From contig CABQLI010000049.1 of the NCBI GenBank assembly GCA_902464965.1, positions 1-16,852 on the forward strand: DNA of 16,852 nucleotides, written 5' to 3'. Shown one piece after another: positions 1 through 4,884 of this stretch. The notes under the pieces were generated by a model, which saw only the letters and a program-made list of their open reading frames with translations, had not been told where the DNA came from and ran no database searches. The position numbers and the translations under genes were made by a program. Origin of the DNA: an uncultured Collinsella sp. GTDB lineage: Bacteria > Actinomycetota > Coriobacteriia > Coriobacteriales > Coriobacteriaceae. Positions within the stretch are counted from its first letter, which is position 1; each line of letters begins with the position of its first letter.

Positions 1-404
1 TCGGTCAGTGACTCGGTCTTGGGCAGCGATACGCCGCAGAACGTCTGAACAAGCGCGCCATACGAAATCTGTTGGCGCTCGCCCAAAAAGGCGGCGGCGA
101 CCTGCGTATCGAAAATCGGTCGTGGCAGCACGCCCACGGTATGGAGCATGACCTCCATATCCTGCGAGCACGCGTGGAAGACCTTGGTCACGCTCTCGTC
201 GGCCATAAGCTCGGCCAGCGGCGATAGGTCGTCGATTACCAGGGGATCGACCGCGACGCTCTCAGCAGGGGTGGCAATCTGAACCAAACATAGACGCGGA
301 TGGAACGTGCGCTCGCGCAAAAACTCGGTATCGACGGCAATCGCGTCGAACTCACGGGCGCGCTGGCAAAAGTCGAGTAGAGCCTGATGTGTGGAAATGT
401 ACAT
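1..404 (-). CDS. rnd: Ribonuclease D, N-terminal part (runs off the left edge)
   Basis: 3'-5' exoribonuclease of the DEDD superfamily, which trims 3' ends of tRNA and other stable RNAs in the cytoplasm. Reading the minus strand from ATG at 404, 134 codons are visible. Exo motif I is VDTEFLRERTF (D25, E27), followed by the typical RLCLVQIA stretch. Exo II is HACSQDMEVM (D82), and FDTQVAAAFLG (about residues 98-108) is also characteristic of the family. Exo III and the HRDC domains would lie outside the window. The start is favoured because family similarity begins directly after it; the ribosome site is weak (GGGTTGAT). It is transcribed divergently from the lipid kinase gene across a gap of about 100 bp. 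Family assignment is confident; the substrate is not determined by the sequence. Confidence 0.9.
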   Translation of the reverse strand, partial: MYISTHQALLDFCQRAREFDAIAVDTEFLRERTFHPRLCLVQIATPAESVAVDPLVIDDLSPLAELMADESVTKVFHACSQDMEVMLHTVGVLPRPIFDTQVAAAFLGERQQISYGALVQTFCGVSLPKTESLT

Positions 405-502
405 ATCAACCCATCGAATAAGGTTAGGCCCGAAAAACACGGGTAGGATATCGGCATTGCCTTACAACTATACTCGGTTAGTCACAGAACGGGAACGTAA
501 GT

Positions 503-1420
503 ATGCGCTGCCTTATCATCCACAACCCGGCATCGGGCCCCAGCTCAGATGAAATCTTCGCATTCACGCACGCCCTTGCACAGGGCGGCGACGAGGTCGT
601 GATGCGCTTTATCGGCGATGGCATGGAACCCGAGGACGCCGTGGCAGACGTGCGCGAGTTTGACCGCGTGGTCGTTTCGGGCGGCGACGGCACTGTCTCC
701 AACGTGCTCGACCAGATGCGCGGATGCGGTGTCCCCACGCTCGTCTTCCCCTCCGGTACGGCCTGCCTGTTCTTCAACAACATCGGCAATGCCCCCGAGG
801 CGGCGGCGCTCGCCAAGGCCTGCCGTGCCGGTCGCACGGTCAAAGTCGACATGGGCGAGCTCTTTTGGCTCGACGAGAACGGCAACGAGAAGCGCCACGG
901 CTTCATCATCATCGCCGGCTCGGGCTTCGACGCCGAGATCATGATGAAGGCCGCCCCCACCAAAAACGACATCGGCGAGATCGCTTACTTCCTCTCCGCG
1001 CTCGCCACGCCCAATCCCACGGTGGCGCACTTTACGATTGAGCATGACGGCATTGTCGAGGAGCTCGACGGCATCTGCTGCATGGCCGGCAACACCTCGG
1101 TCATCCAAAACGACATCAACCTGTTCCCCGACTGCCGTATGAACGATGGCATGGTCGACATTGCGGTCATCGAACCCGTGCGCACCGTGCAGCTGCTGCC
1201 TACCGTGATCACCGCCGCACTCGACCCCGCCGGCAAGGTACTCGGGCGCCCGCAGTTCAAGATCATCCAGACCAAGGAAGCCAAGATCACCTGCACCCCG
1301 TCGCTGGGCATGCAGTTCGATGGCGAGATTATCTCCAGCAATTCGGGCGTCTTTGGAGCCCGCGCGCTTCCACAATGCCTCGACCTCATCGTCGACGAAT
1401 TCTCCCCGCTCGGAAAATAG
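503..1420 (+). CDS. Diacylglycerol/sphingosine-kinase-family lipid kinase (YegS/DgkB type)
   Basis: 305-residue cytosolic or membrane-peripheral kinase, the usual length for the DAGK_cat family (about 290-310), which phosphorylates lipid alcohols such as diacylglycerol. Seen: N-terminal IIHNPASG, the nucleotide-binding SGGDGTVSNV (residues 59-68), the second-domain DGMVDIAV (215-222) and late QFDGE (271-275). The segment that is usually PLGTGNDFAR reads PSGTACLFFNNI (83-94), so the nucleotide loop is divergent. The ATG at 503 follows a modest GGGA ribosome site; a -10-like TATACT lies at 469-474 without a clear -35. The 30-codon membrane gene starts 9 bp after the stop and is probably co-transcribed. 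Likely role: recycling diacylglycerol for phospholipid synthesis, inferred from family only. The exact lipid substrate is unknown. Confidence 0.88.
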   Translation: MRCLIIHNPASGPSSDEIFAFTHALAQGGDEVVMRFIGDGMEPEDAVADVREFDRVVVSGGDGTVSNVLDQMRGCGVPTLVFPSGTACLFFNNIGNAPEAAALAKACRAGRTVKVDMGELFWLDENGNEKRHGFIIIAGSGFDAEIMMKAAPTKNDIGEIAYFLSALATPNPTVAHFTIEHDGIVEELDGICCMAGNTSVIQNDINLFPDCRMNDGMVDIAVIEPVRTVQLLPTVITAALDPAGKVLGRPQFKIIQTKEAKITCTPSLGMQFDGEIISSNSGVFGARALPQCLDLIVDEFSPLGK

Positions 1421-1429
1421 GAGGACCCT

Positions 1430-1522
1430 ATGAACGACAATCCCCTGCTCGGCTTTATCATCATCGTTTTGGCCATGCTCGTCGGCTATGCGATCAACGT
1501 GATTCACCGCCGGAAGAAGTAA
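1430..1522 (+). CDS. 30-residue single-span membrane peptide
   Basis: Small gene of 31 codons including the stop. Translation gives a short polar head (MNDNP), one continuous hydrophobic span of about 17-18 residues (roughly 6-23: LLGFIIIVLAMLVGYAI), then a basic tail ending HRRKK. This is the classic layout of a single-pass small membrane protein with its C-terminus in the cytoplasm. A strong GGAGG ribosome site lies at 1420-1424, 5 nt before the ATG, and overlaps the last base of the kinase stop codon. A rho-independent terminator follows at once. The placement suggests co-expression with the lipid kinase, perhaps as a membrane tether or regulator, but that role is inference. I do not recognise a family. 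Confidence 0.7.
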   Translation: MNDNPLLGFIIIVLAMLVGYAINVIHRRKK

Positions 1523-1557
1523 TTCCACATTGGTATGATATTCATCCAATTATCGTC

Positions 1558-1598
1558 TCCCCTGCTGTTTATGCATTTGCCAAACAGCAGGGGATTTT
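1558..1598 (+). terminator. Rho-independent terminator after the lipid kinase operon
   Basis: Perfect 13-bp stem (TCCCCTGCTGTTT at 1558-1570 with its complement at 1582-1594), 11-nt loop, then TTTTCATTT. It lies 35 bp after the small membrane gene's stop and closes the kinase/peptide transcript. Confidence 0.9.
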
Positions 1599-1654
1599 CA
1601 TTTCAGGCATTCCCAGCTACTTTATTCGGCTACAGTAATTACAGGGCGTCTTTA

Positions 1655-1683
1655 TTAAAGTAAAGCTACAAACTGAGTACAAT
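1655..1683 (+). promoter_or_regulatory. Candidate promoter for the C69 dipeptidase gene
   Basis: TACAAT at 1678-1683 makes a good -10 element, with a weak -35 (TTAAAG, 1655-1660) 17 bp upstream. The 1604-1828 stretch is AT-rich and otherwise holds no gene. Transcription starting near 1690 would give a leader of about 140 nt. Confidence 0.4.
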
Positions 1684-1784
1684 TAACCGCTCGTCGCATA
1701 TTTCATTACGCTTATCGAGTAAGTTTCTTTCATAGATGAATATTGTTTCCAGTTCGTTACGCTAATGGGGTGTCTTTATTGGCT

Positions 1785-1810
1785 GAAGCCCTCTGGCGAC
1801 AGAGGGCTTT
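1785..1810 (+). promoter_or_regulatory. Hairpin in the 5' leader of the dipeptidase gene
   Basis: AAGCCCTCT (1786-1794) pairs with AGAGGGCTT (1801-1809) over a 6-nt loop and is followed by only a short T run (TTTC). It ends about 10 nt before the ribosome site of the dipeptidase. It could be a weak attenuator, an mRNA-stabilising stem or a remnant terminator; the sequence does not decide. Confidence 0.5.
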
Positions 1811-1828
1811 CGCACGCTGGGAGGGAAA

Positions 1829-3241
1829 ATGAGGAAAACTCACCCCGTCAACGCGCTCAAGAAGCTAGGCATAGGCCTCGCCTTTGGAGCTGCAACCATC
1901 ATGTCCATGCCGACGTCTGCGCTCGCCTGCACGCAGATGTACATGGGCAAGAACCTTACGGCCGACGGTAACACGTACTATGGCCGCACCGAGGACATTG
2001 GCACTCGTTACCTCAAACACTATGGCATCGAGCCCTCTTATGGCCCTGGTCATACCTACAGCTCGGACGAGTCCGGATTCTCCTACACCTCGACCAAGAC
2101 TACGTATCGTTACAGCTACGTGCGTGACCATCCTGCTGAGTGGGACGGACGCTGGGATGCCTACTCCGAGGCCGGCATCAATGAGAAGGGCGTCTCCTGC
2201 TCCGCAACACTGAGCACCTCCTACAACGACGATGCCAAGGCAGCGGATCCCACGACCAAGCATGCCCACAAAGCAAATCCCGAGGTCAAAAATACCGGCA
2301 TCGGCGAGTACAGCTACGCGGGCGTCATCTTGGGCGAGAGCGCAACGGCCCGCGAGGGCGTCGAGCTTATCGGCAGTCTGATTGACGAGCAGGGCGTCTG
2401 CTCCAACGACCAGATTGTCATCGCCGACAACACCGAGACTTGGCTGTTCGCCGCGCTTTCCGGCCACCAGTGGATCGCTATGAAGCTGACCGACGACGTC
2501 GCTTCGGTCAACCCCAACATTAGTAACCTCAATTTCCAGGTCAATCTTGACGATCCTGAGAACTGCCTCCACTCTGAGGGGATCAAGACTATGCCCGAAG
2601 AGAAGGGCTTCGCCAAGTACTTTGAAGACGGACAGTTCGATGTTGCCCAGACCTACGGTGCATCTATCAACAATACGGGCATGGGCTCTTGGGCGCGTTA
2701 TATCCAGGGCCGCGACTACTTTATGGCTCCGCTGACCGAGGGCACCGACTACGAGATCGTCAAGGACAAGGACAAGAATGACGTCACGCTCGGTGCTATG
2801 GTTCATGAGATGCAGCCGCTGTTCTTCCAGCCCAGCAAGTCCGACTGGAACACGTTTGAGCTGATTCGCGCCTTCGGCAACCGCGGTGAAAAAGTCCCCG
2901 GCCTTAATGCCAATACTGACGGTGTCAGCAGCATCGGTTCCGACCGCAACGCCGAGGCCAACCTCTTCCAGATTCGAAAGGGCTATGACCCCGAGGTTGC
3001 AACCATCCAGTGGGAGATGCTCTCCTGCGCCGAGTTCTCCGTCGCTATCCCGCTATACTCCGCTCTGATGACCGAAGTCAGCCCCTACTTCAGCGACCAG
3101 ACCGTTGATTATGGTCACTGCAGCGAGACGGACATCGTGAACAACGAGGAGCCCGAGAACTCCATTAACTACGTCCTGATGGACATCAACTCGCTTTGCT
3201 TCGCGAACCGCGCACAATTCGCCACCAGCGTCCGCACCTAA
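1829..3241 (+). CDS. Secreted C69-family dipeptidase, catalytic part ending at an in-frame TAA
   Basis: Ntn-hydrolase of peptidase family C69 (PepD-like), which releases dipeptides from peptides; here exported. A signal peptide spans residues 1-33 (basic MRKTHPVNALKK, a hydrophobic core, then ALA), so signal peptidase I cleavage at AxA would expose Cys34, the N-terminal nucleophile expected of the family (ACTQMYMGKNLTADGN). YGRTEDIG (51-58) follows, as in C69 enzymes. The 470 residues cover the usual catalytic domain. GGGAGGG immediately before the ATG fixes the start. The TAA at 3239-3241 interrupts a frame that otherwise continues to 3805, so as read here the product lacks its repeat stalk and sortase anchor and would be released rather than wall-attached. 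The catalytic part may still be active. A sequencing error or a recent nonsense mutation is equally possible. Confidence 0.88.
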   Translation: MRKTHPVNALKKLGIGLAFGAATIMSMPTSALACTQMYMGKNLTADGNTYYGRTEDIGTRYLKHYGIEPSYGPGHTYSSDESGFSYTSTKTTYRYSYVRDHPAEWDGRWDAYSEAGINEKGVSCSATLSTSYNDDAKAADPTTKHAHKANPEVKNTGIGEYSYAGVILGESATAREGVELIGSLIDEQGVCSNDQIVIADNTETWLFAALSGHQWIAMKLTDDVASVNPNISNLNFQVNLDDPENCLHSEGIKTMPEEKGFAKYFEDGQFDVAQTYGASINNTGMGSWARYIQGRDYFMAPLTEGTDYEIVKDKDKNDVTLGAMVHEMQPLFFQPSKSDWNTFELIRAFGNRGEKVPGLNANTDGVSSIGSDRNAEANLFQIRKGYDPEVATIQWEMLSCAEFSVAIPLYSALMTEVSPYFSDQTVDYGHCSETDIVNNEEPENSINYVLMDINSLCFANRAQFATSVRT

Positions 3242-3805
3242 CTCGATGCGCTCCAGAACGAGCTCATCGAGCAGAACAAGGAAGTCGACACCGCCATGCT
3301 GGCCAAGACGACCACCGAGGGCCGCACTGCCCTGGCCAACAAGGCCGGCAAGGCTGCTACCGAGAACACCTACAAGAAGTGCAAGGCACTGCTCCAGGAG
3401 ATGCGCGCCTATCAGAAGGCCGAAAACTTCGACCAGCCCTTCACCCCGAGCGACCTGGACACCGAGACCAACGGCCTCAAGGTGTCCATCACCTACGCCA
3501 AAGACGCTCTTGCCACCGACCCGGTAACCCCGGATCAGCCTGGCACTCCCGAGCAGCCTGGTACTCCTGAGCAGCCCGGTACCCCCGAGCAGCCCGCTAA
3601 GCCCGAGCAGCCCACCACCAAGCCCGAGAAGCCTGGAAAGTCGGACACCACGACCACGGTAACCACCAACAAGACGAACACCAAGGGCGGCCTGCCCACC
3701 ACTGGCGATCGTTTTGATGGCCGCGTGGTGGCTGCATTCGCCATCGCTGGCGTTGCCGTCATCTCCGCGGGCGGTTACTTCCTCTACCGTCGCAATAAGG
3801 AGTAA
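3242..3805 (+). pseudogene. Separated C-terminal part of the C69 dipeptidase: coiled stalk, PEQPGT repeats, LPTTG sortase signal
   Basis: This stretch is in exactly the same frame as the dipeptidase, is open for 187 codons after the TAA, and ends at TAA 3803-3805. It encodes a charged, probably helical segment (LDALQNELIEQNKEVDTAML onward), then Pro-rich 6-residue repeats, a Thr-rich spacer, LPTTG (3692-3706), a hydrophobic membrane span and the tail YRRNKE: a complete sortase cell-wall anchoring signal. The first ATG after the break is at 3296. AAGGAAG about 11 nt upstream is a poor ribosome site, and no signal peptide would be present, so independent function is unlikely. With a single sense codon at 3239 the whole would be a 658-residue wall-anchored peptidase. 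The intact frame and composition argue that the break is recent. Confidence 0.75.
3542..3613 (+). repeat. Four tandem 18-bp repeats encoding (G/A)(T/K)PEQP
   Basis: Units at 3542-3559, 3560-3577, 3578-3595 and 3596-3613. The first three encode GTPEQP and the fourth AKPEQP; codon third positions differ between units. This is a typical Pro-rich wall-spanning spacer before a sortase signal, and copy number is likely variable between strains. Confidence 0.9.
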
Positions 3806-3812
3806 CGTCTTA

Positions 3813-3864
3813 GCTGAGCGGGCAAGGCAGCAATGGCAGCCTCGCCCGCTTAGCCCGCTCTTTT
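3813..3864 (+). terminator. Terminator after the dipeptidase locus
   Basis: GCTGAGCGGGC (3813-3823) pairs with GCCCGCTTAGC (3844-3854), one G-T wobble, with an inner AGGC/GCCT extension, followed by CCGCTCTTTT. It starts 7 bp after the final stop of the dipeptidase frame, which supports that frame as the original gene end. Confidence 0.75.
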
Positions 3865-3868
3865 GACC

Positions 3869-3907
3869 GGCGGGAAACCCGCCTGAAATCTTTTCAAAAA
3901 AGATTTC
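3869..3907. repeat. Two adjacent perfect hairpins between the dipeptidase and the Trp leader promoter
   Basis: GGCGGG (3869-3874) and CCCGCC (3878-3883) form a 6-bp stem over AAA. Immediately after it, GAAATCTTTT (3885-3894) and AAAAGATTTC (3898-3907) form a 10-bp stem over 3 nt. The second ends about 20 bp upstream of the extended -10 of the leader promoter, so it overlaps the region where a -35 or an operator would sit. Confidence 0.65.
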
Positions 3908-3934
3908 CCCGCACACACTTTGCTGTGCTATAGT
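3904..3934 (+). promoter_or_regulatory. Extended -10 promoter for the Trp leader/ECF operon
   Basis: TGCTATAGT at 3926-3934 is a near-perfect extended -10 (TG-N-TATAGT). The -35 is poor (TTTCCC at 3904-3909, 19-bp spacer), as is common with extended -10 promoters. Expected start near 3941, about 50 nt before the leader peptide. Confidence 0.6.
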
Positions 3935-3969
3935 GCAGCGCAACAGCAACTAGGTGCGACCGCGCCACG

Positions 3970-4073
3970 GCATCACGAAAGGAGCCACCAACATGAAGAA
4001 CACGATGAAGTCTCTCAACAACTGGTGGTGGCGTGATGCGAATACGATCGGTCGACAGTGAGTCCCTCACGCC
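3970..4073 (+). promoter_or_regulatory. Alternative RNA pairings of the Trp attenuator (anti-antiterminator and competitors)
   Basis: GGCGTGA (4030-4036), overlapping the last Trp codon, is perfectly complementary to TCACGCC (4067-4073) after the leader stop: a region 1:2 stem like that of classic trp leaders. The same segment (CGTGATGC, 4032-4039) also matches GCATCACG at 3970-3977, just before the leader ribosome site. CGGTCGA (4049-4055) is complementary to TCGACCG (4111-4117) in the terminator loop and 3' arm. TCAC...CCT (4067-4074) can also pair with AGGTGA (4088-4093), and GCCT (4071-4074) with AGGC (4099-4102), as possible antiterminator pieces. Which pairings form is not settled by inspection. 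Confidence 0.6.
3993..4061 (+). CDS. Trp-rich attenuator leader peptide (22 residues, WWW)
   Basis: A 22-codon reading frame with its own good ribosome site (AAAGGAG at 3978-3984, 8 nt before ATG). It encodes MKNTMKSLNN, three consecutive Trp codons (4023-4031), then RDANTIGRQ and TGA at 4059-4061. Runs of Trp in a short, well-initiated frame just upstream of a strong terminator are the signature of trp-type leader peptides: a ribosome short of charged tRNA-Trp stalls on the TGGs and changes how the following RNA folds. The next gene is an ECF S component that I read as TrpP-like, so leader and target agree. The peptide itself is not expected to have a function beyond sensing. Confidence 0.85.
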   Translation: MKNTMKSLNNWWWRDANTIGRQ

Positions 4074-4097
4074 TGTTTTTGCGCTCTAGGTGATTGG

Positions 4098-4128
4098 AAG
4101 GCCTCCGGTTTCGACCGGGGGCCTTTTT
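4098..4128 (+). terminator. Attenuator terminator with UUCG tetraloop
   Basis: 12-bp stem: AAGGCCTCCGGT (4098-4109) with ACCGGGGGCCTT (4114-4125), one G-U pair, closed by a TTCG tetraloop (4110-4113) and followed by a T5 run (4124-4128) then CTAT. It lies 36 bp after the leader stop and about 80 bp before the S-component gene, with no gene end in between. It therefore serves regulation of the operon rather than ending a transcript. Confidence 0.9.
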
Positions 4129-4205
4129 CTATCTCGAGCCCGATCGCATTCGCATCACGCGCCTCCGCTTTTCTCTTGCACTCCCCTTCCGAAAGGATTT
4201 TCACC

Positions 4206-4778
4206 ATGTCTCAGAACACCGCCGCCACCCAGCCCCGCACCGTCCAGACCGCCGACCGCGGCAAACTCGATGTCCGCGCCCTCGTCCTGCTTGCCATCCT
4301 GCTCGCCGCCGGCTTCATCCTCAACTTCACCGTCGGCAAGGCCATCTCGGGCATCTCGGGCGGCATGATCAGCCCCGAGTTCATCATCTCGGCCTTCTGC
4401 CTCACCATCCTGGTCGTTCGCCCCAACATCGGCCAGGCGCTCGTTATTGGCCTCATCTCGGCTGCCGTGATCCAGATCACCACCACTTCGCCGTTCGTCG
4501 ATTTTGCCGCCGAGGGCATCGCCGCCATGCTCATGGCCGGCATCGTCAACGCCGCTGGCAAGAACGGTCAGGTCAAGCCCGCCATCGCCATTGTCGCAAC
4601 CTTCCTGACCACCTTTGTCTCCGGCGTCATCTTCATGATCATCAAGATGGCCATGCTCGGCGTGGTCGGCGAGCTCGCCGCCGCCATGCTGCCCGTCGTC
4701 GCCATGACCGCCGTCTTTAACGCCATTCTGGTCGGCGCCCTCTATCTGCCCATCCAGAAGGCCCTGAAGCTCAACTAA
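4206..4778 (+). CDS. ECF transporter S component, probably tryptophan-specific (TrpP-like)
   Basis: 190-residue integral membrane protein, the size of ECF substrate-binding S components. After a polar N-terminus (1-20) there are about six hydrophobic segments (roughly 24-44, 57-72, 77-94, 98-115, 124-146, 160-183). Features recalling Bacillus TrpP are the GGM after the first span, QALVIGLISAAVIQITTTSPF (70s-90s) and a late FNAILVGALYLPIQ; this comparison is from memory. It is followed by ATPase and T-component genes, as in dedicated ECF importers. The Trp-codon leader immediately upstream is the strongest evidence for the substrate. Start: the ATG at 4206 has GAAAGGA 8 nt upstream; an in-frame ATG at 4176 has no good site and adds an unlikely tail. 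Another aromatic compound or precursor remains possible. Confidence 0.8.
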   Translation: MSQNTAATQPRTVQTADRGKLDVRALVLLAILLAAGFILNFTVGKAISGISGGMISPEFIISAFCLTILVVRPNIGQALVIGLISAAVIQITTTSPFVDFAAEGIAAMLMAGIVNAAGKNGQVKPAIAIVATFLTTFVSGVIFMIIKMAMLGVVGELAAAMLPVVAMTAVFNAILVGALYLPIQKALKLN

Positions 4779-4824
4779 CCCACAGTGCCCCATCGGTAAA
4801 GACTGTCCCAAACGGCTAGCTTTT

Positions 4825-4864
4825 GGGGACGTTCTTAAACGACTAGTCATGTAAGAACGTCCCC
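4825..4864. repeat. Perfect 13-bp inverted repeat between the S and A genes
   Basis: GGGGACGTTCTTA (4825-4837) and TAAGAACGTCCCC (4852-4864) flank a 14-nt loop containing the palindrome ACTAGT. No T run follows, so it is not a standard terminator. It sits about 20 bp before the ATPase start and could tune the S:A ratio, act as an mRNA processing or stability element, or be a dispersed intergenic repeat. Confidence 0.85.
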
Positions 4865-4884
4865 GATGACTATGAAAGGTATCC

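Noticed and set aside
545..1549. Open frame of 334 codons on the minus strand over the lipid kinase
   Set aside because: The opposite strand carries all kinase motifs; this frame has only composition-driven openness and also covers the small membrane gene and its ribosome site.
1865..2806. Open frame of 313 codons on the minus strand over the dipeptidase
   Set aside because: Shadow of the C69 coding sequence, with no motif or ribosome site of its own.
3296..3805. Independent gene starting at ATG 3296
   Set aside because: It is in the dipeptidase frame, is continuous with it apart from one stop, lacks a signal peptide and has a poorly spaced ribosome site; better seen as the detached C-terminus.
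4176..4205. Earlier ATG for the ECF S component
   Set aside because: Lacks a ribosome site, while the ATG at 4206 has GAAAGGA at 8 nt; the extra ten residues contain the ribosome-site sequence.
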